From Tetrapyrgos nigripes (Eukaryota; Basidiomycota; Agaricomycetes; Agaricales; Campanellaceae), in NCBI GenBank assembly GCA_013368315.1, contig JAACJM010000121.1, positions 62,001 through 126,000 of the forward strand: a stretch of DNA of 64,000 nt, in the 5' to 3' direction. Positions 1-9,727 of the stretch are shown one piece after another; positions within the stretch are counted from its first letter, which is position 1; every line of letters starts with the position of its first letter. The notes under the pieces are model-generated. The model saw only the letters and a program-made list of their open reading frames with translations. It searched no databases and was not told the DNA's origin. Both the position numbers and the translations under genes were made by a program.

Positions 1-280
1 TGTTCCCCAGGCCTTGTAAGCATTGAGCTGCCCCCAGCCTGTCACCAACCCCCTCAAATTGCTCTTTGGCTTGCTCAAGCATGACCTTTGCATCTTCATT
101 TTGGCTTAGCATTATGCATATATCCCCCAGGGTTTGCAAGCATTGAGCTGCTCCCAGCCTGTCACCAACCCCCTCAAATTGCTCTTTGGCTTGCTCAAGC
201 ATGACTTTTGCATCTTCATATTGGCTTAGCATCCTGCATATGTTCCCCAGGCTTTGTAAGCATTCAGCAACTCCTCTCAT
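1..280 (-). repeat. 120-bp tandem units encoding TPRs, copy A
   Basis: Direct 120-bp repeats, each encoding a 40-residue TPR unit (motif LGAAQCLQSLGNIC then EDAKVMLEQAKEQFE). Full units lie at 161-280 and 41-160; a third is cut by the window edge. Units differ at only a few bases, like the array in copy B at 15032-15871. Confidence 0.9.
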
Positions 281-2211
281 ATCTCCAATTTTTTCATATA
301 GATCCTTAGCCTGTTGTGCCTTCTCCTTTGATTGTGTATGTCTTCCCTGATAATAAAGGCTCTTTCCTAATCTTTTATAGCATTCTGCTTGTATCTGTTC
401 AGTGGTGCTGTTCCTAGATATACTGTGACTGCTTGTAACCACTTCCACATCATTTGTCTCCTGATTTATCTCATCCTTATATAGCTCCTCCACATCATGA
501 ATTATATCTATAGCCTTCCCATATTCTCCCATGAACCTCAACATATATTCTTGCATGAACATCACTTCAGTTTGATCACTCAAATTCAGCTGTGACTTCC
601 ATCTCAAATATTTCACAACCAATGGCACAAGCCCTGAAAAGTATTCTGAATAATTATACAATTGCTCTAACACATTTATATGTGACCTTTGAAATGACCT
701 CTTGATCTGTATTTCCAAAATTTTATAAATATTTGCAATATGCAGTTTAAGCTGACCATCTTCTTCACTGGGATTTTGAGGTAAATTGTCTATGAATGCC
801 TCATAAAATACCCAGACCTGATTTTCAACATTCTCTCTTTCCTGAAAACTCTTCATAATGTATTCCCCAATTGGTGTCAATATTTTGAGTGCCTTGTCTC
901 CTGTTTCATAAATAAGGCATGCCTTCTTTAAGATAAGAGCCTGTGTTGTTGTATCATCAAGACGCATGGTTGCATCAGGAAGCATTTTGGGCAAGTTTTC
1001 CAACCAATCTGGGATACCACTTGGTAGTAAAGCAATAAGCCCCAAGACATCTTCCCCTGTGGAGGAAAGCTTTTCTCTGACAATGTGGAGTGTCAACTCA
1101 ATTGAGACTTCAATACTTGTAAGCCTGTTCTCCTGCTCTCCCAGTCCAAATTTCCTCAAGACTGCTGTCTTCTGGTCATTCCACTCTTCCATTATCTTCT
1201 TCAAAGACAATTCTCTGGCAAGCTGTGCCATGAGCATAATAGCCAAGGGCATACCATCCATCTGAATTAACAACTTTTCCAAAAGAGGATCCTCCTCAAT
1301 TGTAAGGTCTCCATCAGAACAGAAAGAACAGAAAGCTTCCTTGGCTGCACCAAGCTCAAGGGGAGGCAATCCAGATCTTCCTCCAAGTTTATACCATTTA
1401 ATTTGTCCAGGCCCCTCAGTTCCTCTTATAGTGACAATAACTGAGACTGACTTGCATCTGCAGATCATTTCAATCAAGTTCTTGACTTCAGTCTGGCCTT
1501 TGCTACCCCAAGGTGTCTCAAAATTATCCAGAACCAGCAAGACTTGTTGGCCACCTCTGAGATAGTCCAGCAATAATTTGAAGGAATCTTTTCCTTGTGT
1601 CACTTGCAGTCCAATGGCCTGCACCAATCCCTGAATAAGGATTGTTGCATCTGGAAGCATTTCACAAGGGATGAAATAGCATCTCTCTTCAAATTTCTCT
1701 TTGACCAATGGATTTTCCATGATGTGCAAGGCAACAGATGTTTTGCCTATTCCTCCAGCACCAAGAATAGCGACATGGACCTGTTTGGTTTCACACAAGA
1801 TATTGACTGCTTCTTCCACAAGGTGGGATCTCCCAGTGAATACATCTGGAACTTGAGGTGTATGAAGAAGCAGATCACTGAAATTATGAAATTAGATATA
1901 AACAGTCAAACATAGTAGCATTGTACGTACGCTGCTGTGATTTCCTGAAGGGAAAAAGTTGTCAGACAGTGAATTTTGGTGGGAAAATGATATTTACCTT
2001 TGGTTTGTTCTCAGGAAAATCTGCAAACAGTCTGTGTAAGAACTCCAATTACGTGGAAAACAGAGTACTCACTGGTAATGTAGTTATAATTTGCGTCTCG
2101 CGCAATATTAGTGATAGTTGAGCCCGTAAAACTCACGTGATGAGCTCCAGAGAAGAAATTCCCCTGGTTTCTGGGACCAGTTTCACTAGGGCCAGTATCC
2201 ATTGGTTCCAT
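1..2211 (-). CDS. NB-ARC/TPR receptor (NLR-like), copy A, 3' end outside window
   Basis: Probable STAND-class immune or allorecognition receptor, cytosolic. Four exons on the minus strand: 2073-2211 (ATG at 2209-2211), 1998-2020, 1931-1944 and 1-1877, which is open at the window edge. Phases agree and match copy B at 14957-17801 exon for exon. I see no in-frame stop in exon 4. The protein starts with a Gly/Asn-rich stretch containing NFFSGAHHVSF, then a linker, then an NB-ARC domain with Walker A GAGGIGKTS, Walker B LLVLDN and a GMPLA motif. A helical middle region follows, then 40-residue TPR units, of which two full ones (41-160, 161-280) and part of a third are visible. Ligand and effector output are unknown. 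Upstream DNA (2212-2900) is shared with copy B, so regulation is probably similar. Confidence 0.85.
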
Positions 2212-4281
2212 GTCTGAAGCTTGTTATTCACTCCTTAAAAAATCTAGAGTCATAATTCCAACTCACCTCGAAAAAACTTTGCGGCGGTGTAACGTTTGTG
2301 TCGTGAAGGGTTGAAAAGTGTCTCAACCACGTGATCAGAACTTCAAAAGTTGCGCTTGAAGCCATCACTAAATGATGGCTTTCTACGGTTGATGAACCAA
2401 TCAAGACTCAAGGAAATCTGTATTGCGTGTACAGCACACCTGTATCAACGACGTGACGGCGGTGGCGGCGCGGCGGGGCTACTATATACGAACTATGAAA
2501 AGTGCGGGTTACTGTTACACGTACTTGGTTCCTCACTCGTCCTATACTCAATATTCAGGCTAAGTAGTACTTGCACAACTATTCTCATAGTACAGATGAC
2601 ACCGACAATCGTCGTGTATACACCAAGTTCTTATTGACAATTGGATCGTAGACCGAGTTTGTTTTCGCTGTGGCTAAGCCCTTGCTCGAACTTGGTCTAC
2701 TTATTATCCATCATGATTATTTCCACTGATACATTTTTATCCCCATCTTCGTCCCTTGTTCTCCGTCCATCATCGTTGTCGTCATCGTTGACTCACTCGC
2801 CTGGCTTGAATTCTTATTCTGGATGGGGCGCGCTACATAGTGTGACTATGTACTCTTCCCCAACGAATAAGAGTTGAATAAGAGTCCCTCAACCTTATAC
2901 ATAACATACTGGTGACATCATGTCTGGCATACGTAGTTGTTGCGTAGTTCATCTAAAGTTCTAAGTACTTTGGTCTCATGGTGGGGAGTAGGTGTGCGTA
3001 CCCCTAACTTAAGACTGGTTCTGACTGCATCGCAAGAAAGAACCACTGTCAATATGAGAAAATACAGGCTCGCGTTCATTGTGAAGGTTTTTGATTCAAG
3101 CAGAACCTTGCCTTCCTTTGAGTTGCGTCCCAGAGAGTCCGATGGCAACGAAGTTCTGCTCGTCAACCTTCCCTGCCGCTTTACAATTTCTATTCTCCTC
3201 ATTGATGACCTTGGCTCCATTTGAATTGCCCTTGAAACTCTCCCCCTCAACATCGCCTCCAAGCCGTCTCCTTACGCATTAGCAAAAAGTACGCCTCCTT
3301 ATAACCTGATTATATGCTGATTACTGTGGGATTATGAGGGGGGTCAAATTACCTGTATATTATAATATAGTTATAAGAATCTTGACCCACAGACCTGTAA
3401 TCCAGTGTAAGTAGTGTGTATTGTACCTATAATATAGCTATAATCAAGATGTAATCTGGTTATAATCCACTATAATCTGGCTGTAATCGGCATGTAATCA
3501 GCTCATGAGGAAGGTATAGGGCGCATATATTGAAATATAATCAACGTATCGAGATACAAGTTGTTGTGGCTCTCGCAATAATTGGTAGATGGTAGCGTAG
3601 CGTTGTCTAGTGTAGTTCGAATGATAATAGAATTACCGTCAAGGAACCAGTATATACCTAGATGCCTTACGAGCCTACTAGTAAGTAGAGCGAGTCTATG
3701 TATAAGTACGTAGTAATGATCAGAGCGCGTCGATGATCGATACCTTGAAGAAGGCAATTCTCAGTGAGAGTTTAGGCACAGATAGATTCTCAAGTGTAAA
3801 CACTTACATTTTATATCCACTTGGTTACATATACCAGAAGTTTCTGCGTAGTTCCATATTGTACAAGTAAATACTGTTCTTCGGGCATATTTCCGAAGCT
3901 AGTGCTATTGTTACATTGTGCGTAAGTAAAAGCGAATTGAAAGATGGGAGGATTTTTGTATTGCTACCCTAGATTCCTAACATATCCCCCCCAGATCCTC
4001 ATCATCCTTTCAAAGTTCCATCTCGGCGTCCTTATGGAGGAGATACTCGCAATCAATCCGTCCGGGGCAAACGGTTTCGATTTCTCCGCAAATATCCATC
4101 ATAGACGTCGTATCGAACGTGTTTTCTTGTGGGAAGTGGCGATGGAAATGAGAAGCCGTCGGGTGGATGATTAATGTGGTGACCTCTGAACCAGGTGTGT
4201 GAGTGATCAAGGAAGGGTTGAACGATGGTATAAGAGTTGGGAATACTGGGTTATAACGACTGCAGATGAAGAAGTATCAAA
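2212..4281. other. Intergenic, upstream of receptor copy A
   Basis: No convincing gene. Several short ORFs on both strands are not conserved in frame between copies A and B. About 3300-3510 is rich in TAATC/GATTA motifs and absent from copy B; it looks like a hairpin-prone miniature element or a local repeat. The promoter of copy A should lie just upstream of 2211, but I see no clear TATA box. Confidence 0.5.
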
Positions 4282-4916
4282 TCAGTATTCAGATGTGAAA
4301 GTGTACTGTATCATCAGATCGTACCGTCTGAACTCTTCAGAAGGTGGAATGAGGGGGTGGTCGAGGCTTACTGTCCAATTCCAGCTAGATCCGAGTCCCA
4401 TCTGCTTTCTCATCTCGGAACGATACTGGGCGACGCAGTTCCATTCAATGACTTCACGGATCAGGTTGCGAAGACCATAGAAGTTGCAGACAATCTGTTC
4501 GTGAGAGCCCGGAAAGATGACTGGACCAGTGGGAGTGTGGGCGTAAGCTTTGGCGAAAGTGTCGGGAAGTGGGAAATTTTCGAAATGAATTTCGTGAAGT
4601 AACTCTGGAGCAATTGTTTCTGGACAAGGACCTTTCGAAACACCGGGGAATGAAATTGTTAGCAGCACGGTAGGCTACATTGAGAGCATTATTATATATG
4701 CTCCACATTGTGGCTGCGAGGGACGGTTCCAGACAATAAGTCTGTTCACCGGTGTTGGGGTTGACTCCCGTCGGAATGATGTCATCTTTGTTAAGGATGC
4801 GATCGAATGGGGGTTTAGGGAGAAGAGCAGAGCAGCCTCGTTTGGCGGTGGGTAGAGTGGAAAGGTAGGAGTTACAGAGCGAGCAGAAAGAATCAGAGCA
4901 GATGAAGAAGACATGT
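4282..4916 (-). pseudogene. Decayed unknown gene, copy A
   Basis: Minus-strand coding remnant whose family I do not recognise. Recognisable segments include DIIPTGVNPNTGEQTYCLEP, AATMWSIYNNALNVAYRAA and, after a frame change, FENFPLPDTFAKAYAHTPTG, ending near 4282. One extra C in the run near 4645-4650, relative to copy B, shifts the frame, so the reading frame is split in two. Copy B keeps the same protein in one frame at 19307-19920. The start is unclear: an ATG near 4914 opens a different frame from the conserved one, so an upstream exon or a further frameshift is likely. Confidence 0.55.
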
Positions 4917-4969
4917 TGTGGTAAGTAGACTGATTGGAAGCGTTGAGCTGGTTTTTTGGCTCCAGAATT

Positions 4970-5556
4970 TTTAGGTTTTTATAGGAGTAATGCATATGTA
5001 GAGTCGGACAGACGGGTCATGATTTTGCTTTGCAGTGATGTCATATTGAATTGTTTGGAGGATGGGTTGTAGCCTGCAAGATGCTACGTGCCTTTTGATC
5101 TCCGCGACTCTCTCCATTGGCGTAGAATATCGGGCACATTTCTCAATTCTGCTTCGTGAAGCCATTCGTCTTCATCAGGTGGGTATCCTATATATCTGAC
5201 TTTGAATATTGGGTATCTTTTTCGCTTGCCGCCACGTTTTCGGCCGTATTTGAAGCTTCCACGATTTTTTCGACTTCGACTTCCGGTAACTCATCGAAGT
5301 CCGAGCGATTCAGCTTCTTGATAGGTCGAATGCCAAATTCTTTTGGTGATTGCTCATATTTTTCAAGATGTGAAATGCTAATGACTAGATGCATCTTGTA
5401 TGAGACAGGTAGTCGTAGCCGGTAAGTTACTGGACTGAGTTTCTCCATGACTTCAAATGGTCCATCATATCGCATGAGTAGCTTGTCCCCGACATTCCAG
5501 TGACCCTTTGCTTTGGGATCAGATGACTCGTCCACATCGACGAGTGGCCTAACCAT
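4970..5556 (-). pseudogene. Ty3/Gypsy integrase C-terminus and chromodomain, copy A
   Basis: Tail of a Ty3/Gypsy polyprotein. Visible are the integrase C-terminal GDKLLMRYDGPFEVMEKLSP segment and NISHLEKY-like residues (here SISHLEKY). The chromodomain follows, but a small deletion after VEKIVEAS shifts the frame into a stop near 5188. Past that shift the DNA still encodes the chromodomain remainder and an apparent natural end (LRNVPDILRQWRESRRSKGT, then a stop near 5090). Integrase core, RT and gag are absent; the sequence upstream of 5556 is unrelated, so this is a 5'-truncated fragment. Confidence 0.75.
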
Positions 5557-6442
5557 GCTGCCTCATCCAGGGCGAACCAGCCACCTCTGGCGAAGCCTCA
5601 TCAACACCCTATGGGCCAAGGTGTCCCCGATGAGAGCGACTCTGATGACTCTGACGATGCCATGTCACACCCTAAGGCCAATTCGGATAGTTGCCCAAGT
5701 CAGGGTGAGGGCGATGCTACCAACCACAGACAGGATTCCTTGGAGCATCCCCAACGGGACCACCTGGACCATCAGTCCTCTCCTAACCTACCTTTAACTT
5801 AGGTGGTGACTCTTCTGGCTCTGGCTGTTCTGCCACCATGAATGCCAGTGGAACTGCTCCTCCTTGTGACCCACCTACCACTGTGCCATGTCCTCATGCC
5901 CCTTCTCGCCTGGCCACACCTGGGCCTTGCCATCTTCCTTACCGTCATGATCTGTCTTGTCTGCCTGCACCCAGGCCTAACCAACCTCCACAGGAGAATG
6001 AGTCCTCTGACCCTGACTTGGAGACCTCTGGGCACATTCCAGCCTCTGCAAAGGGGAAAGGTCACACTGTCAATCACGTTCCCAACCACTCTAACTGGGA
6101 CCAGGATGCCCTCCCCAATGCAACTCTTGTTATTCCTAACACTGGGAGAAGCAGAGGGCATGTGACCAGTGTGACAATCCTGGATCCTCTGATGACAAAT
6201 CTACTCCCAGGAAGAAGAAGAAGTCCAACAAGTCCTACAAGAAGTTGAAGAAGTCAAAGAAGCACTCCCAGAAGGACAAGAAGAAGCTGAAGTCCCATTA
6301 TAAAGGCAGCTACGGCTCCAAGTCTGAGAGGCGTCCTCTACCAAACTCAGTGTTCTCGCTCTCCACTGTAGTGGCCAATAACCTCAGGGACTACTGGGAT
6401 CACCACATGCTGTTGACTCTGTTCAGCTCCAGACTCATGTGA
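5557..6442 (+). pseudogene. Ser/Pro- and Lys-rich coding remnant, copy A
   Basis: Plus-strand remnant of a low-complexity protein, possibly a retroelement gag-like polyprotein, but not recognised. The frame breaks several times. Parts seen are an Asp/Ser-rich start (DESDSDDSDDAMSHPKANSD), a Pro/His-rich middle, a Lys/Ser-rich basic tract (KKSKKHSQKDKKKLKSHYKG, 6245-6310) and a C-terminal PNSVFSLSTVVANNLRDYW segment. Copy B (20390-21331) has the same order. It is fused head-to-head to the Gypsy tail, so both may come from one rearranged transposon. Confidence 0.4.
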
Positions 6443-8082
6443 GACTTTCTCACAATGTACATATCCAGAATGGCTTGCTTACATGATATAGGTATATTAG
6501 AAGGCTTGGTCAGAGAAGGCAGCTTGATCACACTCAAAAATTGGCAAATAGAGGCTTTGTCAGTAGAGACAATGTTAAACAACGAATATAGATGTGGAGT
6601 GATGAACGGAATGAATAATTGACATAATAAATGAAACAGAAATAGAATAGGGTGGGGACACACATAGGTATAATAGAAAAACCCTCTGAGGGTTTCTGGG
6701 CTTAGGCAGTGAATGATGTAAGAGTGATGGATATGGAAATATGAAAGTGTACATGGGTATGGTATGTGCCAAAGTTGGCTGAGACGAGGATTTCTGACAG
6801 TTTGGTACTTAAGGGTACTCACAGAGACAGGTGACTCATTGTTGAGTGGGATGAAATCGTATTTAATGTATGTAGTACTCAGATCATCCAAAAATTTGTA
6901 TTGTTCTTCTCTGACTCTCTTCTTGACCTCCTCGGCTGGCTCAGGCAACAGATGGGTCCTTCTATAAAAAGATATAGGCTGACTCAGAGGGGGGAAACAT
7001 CAGGCAATGAGTGAGCACAAAGTTGAAGTATTTAAGAGAAGGGATGACAAGGACGAGTTGAGTTGAGTCAGTGTCCAGTAAACTGTGAAGCCGGTTTTCC
7101 CAAAGGCTCAAGAATGGATATATTTAGGTGGCACCACTTCCAAATATGGGATTGTGGGAATAGGACAGTAAAGAACTTCCTGTAAGGAGCCAAACCTAAA
7201 GGTTCAGCAATAACCCCTTGATAGCTCTATAGACACCATTTAAAGTTACATATAATATGTTACAAAAGTACCAAGTAATAGTCATGTGATAGTACTTTTT
7301 ATTCCAAACTAATAAGACAGCTCTGTCATATGAGGTGGAAATAACAACGGCTTACTTTAATAATGATAGACAGCTCTGTTGAACTCTGGAATGGCTTAGC
7401 CTGAAAATCGAGGGACAGCTTGAATGTAGAGCCTCAACGGCTTCCCCATATGAAAGTAGCAGCTTGAATGAGGAGATAAAATCGGCTACATCTGGATTTG
7501 AAAATGGGGCTTAGGCATGGCTAAGATGTATCGGAATTGACAGCTTGGTTGGACTATGTGGACAGCTTCATCTGTTACCAAAGTTCAGCTAGATTCTGTT
7601 GCAAAATTAAGGCTTGATCTGTTATAGGCAGGGCAGCTTTGTTGAGACAGCTTGGTCAGATCTAATCAAGGCAAGAAACATATCCTGCATATATTATATC
7701 TGTATTGTATGATGTTGGGTACATTTTGTGTAGTTTATAGCCAATATTCTGATGATTTATTAATGAAAGTATTTTTTGGTGCCCAAAGTACTCTGGCCAT
7801 GTGTGATTTCCCATAATGCTAAGTGACACATCAATTTTCACATGGCTGCAAACCTTCAAGATTGTGGCTGAACACTTGAACACTGGAAAAGGACTTCATC
7901 TCATCAAGAAAAAATACTATTTTATGATAAGTAGTATAGGGTAACTCAGTTACGAGGCTGAATCAAATGAGGATGAGTTGTTTACACTCCCTTTCTGCTT
8001 GTGGATATGTTATGTTCCCGACTTCTTCCCTCCAATTTTTCCCAAGGTCAATCATCTGTTTGCCCCTTGGGTTGGCAATCTG
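6443..8082. other. Non-coding stretch between duplications A and C
   Basis: No intact gene. On the minus strand 6815-6960 reads as a possible exon (EPAEEVKKRVREEQYKFLDD ... IPLNNESPVS) followed by a GTGAGT donor, but no partner exons are clear. About 7315-7670 repeats CAGCTT-type words many times (GACAGCTTGG, GGCTTGATC) and resembles decayed LTR or MITE sequence. Confidence 0.35.
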
Positions 8083-8386
8083 ACTGGGGCAAAGGGCCAT
8101 TGCTTTGCATGGCAAATTATAAGGCCCTTTCATGTAGTCTAGCTCAAGTTATGCAGAAGGGAGGGAGAATTGGTGGAAAGTGAGAGGGAAGAAGGGCATT
8201 GAGCAGGCCAATTTGACACGCTTGATGTCAATGGTCCTTGGATCTGGTCCAGCCCGAGTCTGGACATTCCAGTTGTTGGGAAGGACAAAGACTGGCTGGG
8301 GCAACAAAAAGGGGTGGGATTTTGAGGTTGTGGTAAAATTTTCAAGGTCAATGTAAGTTAACTCGGCCTTTAAGAGGCCTCGTAAT
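8083..8386. mobile_element. Short non-autonomous relative of the 24.4-34.4 kb Plavaka element
   Basis: About 300 bp whose left end (ACTGGGGCAAAGG ... GCTTTGCATGGCAAATTA) and right end (AAGTTAACTCGGC ... GGCCTCGTAAT) match the two ends of the large Plavaka element, with no coding capacity between. The right portion recurs at about 40198-40335 without the left end. No target duplication is clear. Confidence 0.55.
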
Positions 8387-8723
8387 CTACTGGGTTTGAC
8401 GTGTCCTCCTCGACATTTCTTCCTTGTTCCACTCATGATGTTGACTGGAACTTCTCTGTGCTCTGGTGCAATTATTCTCACCTATCAGCTCTGGATATTG
8501 ATTACAGGTCAATTCTGCCTATTGACAACAGCTCAACATTGTTTATCTATTGCAGCTTCTCGTCTCTCCACTACAGCCCAACATCATTTATTTTTTGCTG
8601 TCCAATGTCTCATAACTATGCCATCTCAATGTCATCCACATTATGGACTTGAGGCCTCATACTCGCCATGTGTTAGCATTGGCCCACAACCACTTCATAG
8701 ACACCGTATAGATACTTAGGGAC

Positions 8724-8859
8724 CAGGGGTTACCCCTCATGGGTACCTACCTGTACTCATACCCACCAAACCCCTCAAAAACCCATACCTTTCTGACGGG
8801 TACAGGTTTTCACAGGTAGGGGTACAGGTCCAGCCAAAAATACCCATGGGATACTCCTG
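8724..8859. mobile_element. Small MITE-like palindromic element
   Basis: 136 bp with imperfect terminal inverted repeats: left CAGGGGTTACCCCTCATGGG, right CCCATGGGATACTCCTG. The interior is rich in GGTACC/GGGTAC words. It is shared with copy D (40667-40802), so it inserted before the C/D duplication. No target duplication is clear. Confidence 0.5.
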
Positions 8860-9727
8860 CAGTTCACTAATCAGAAAGCACTTACTTACGAAGAAAGGAA
8901 AGGACATTTGAACCAAAAATTCCATGATAGCTGTCTGCAAACTGTCTGAGTATTCTACAGTCAGGTCTGACTCATAGCAACTGGCTCTACAAGTTGAAAG
9001 TTGACCAGAGCTAGTGCTGTAGTGTGCATGCGTACACAGACCATTTTGGTTTGTAAGTATAAATGAAGAGCAATCAGAACTACAATTCATAACGGAAACA
9101 TGAACTACGAGGTCTAGCAAATCTCAACTCGCAAATCACAACCTGCAAGATGACATTGAGTAGAGCTAGAGTAGTACTTCTCATCTGTGTATGTACAACG
9201 AATCATCAAATCGCATGCAGAGCCCAAGAGGAGGAAGAAAAAAAGAATCAGATACACTGAATTATCTATAAAGTATCTACAAAATTTAGACGAAGATGAC
9301 AAGACGCTTGCAAGAAAAAGTTACAAGTACAAGTAAGAGTCACAAAACACAAAACACAAGAAAGACAGAGAAAAGAAAGGTAAAGAAAAAAAGAACACGA
9401 AATAAGTATGAGTATGTAATGATACAACTTTTTGTTTTTGCTTAACTTCTATTAACTTCTATCTTGAACAAGACCAAAACTCATACTGAAGAAAGAGGGG
9501 AAAGGGAAAGGGGGAGGGGGAAGGCGTAGATGCACCACGGGAAGGGCTATATAGGTATAGGTGACACCAATAAGTATCAAGGTGAGCGCAGGGAGTTGAA
9601 TGCAGAGGGGGTAGATAACCCAAAGGGACAAGAAGGTAGGGCTAGGGTATGTATGTCAATCATGATAAAGCTTGAAGCTTGAAATGCAGGTGTAGATATC
9701 GGTAAAACAGATAGATGCTGGTGAAGC
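8860..9727. other. Shared non-coding flank downstream of the copy C pseudogene
   Basis: Conserved with 40803-41616. A minus-strand ORF of about 130 codons runs through 8737-9120 in both copies, but it spans the MITE and shows no domain, so I do not call it a gene. The rest is AT-rich, with A/G-rich runs near 9330-9420. Confidence 0.4.

Larger units (their letters stand above)
1..6565. repeat. Segmental duplication, copy A
   Basis: This stretch matches about 14957-21485 (copy B) in the same orientation: receptor gene, its upstream region, an unknown decayed gene, a Gypsy chromodomain tail and a Lys/Ser-rich remnant. Differences include about 590 bp present only in A (about 3200-3790), about 165 bp present only in A (about 4970-5135) and scattered frameshifts. 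Homology fades near 6565, after a shared segment containing ggcaaatagaggctttgtc. The left end is outside the window. Confidence 0.85.

Noticed and set aside
966..1915. Plus-strand ORFs over the receptor genes (also 16557-17533)
   Set aside because: Antisense shadows of the NB-ARC coding exon, no independent features.
4199..4602. Plus-strand ORFs over the unknown decayed gene
   Set aside because: Opposite-strand frames. The minus-strand protein is better preserved between copies.
8396..8719. 107-codon plus-strand ORF, also present at 40378-40662
   Set aside because: Made of internal ACAGCTCAACATTG-type repeats, with no domain and no splice context.
8737..9120. Minus-strand ORF of about 127 codons, also open in copy D (40659-41063)
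   Set aside because: It runs through a MITE, has no domain and differs at both ends. Conservation follows from recent duplication.
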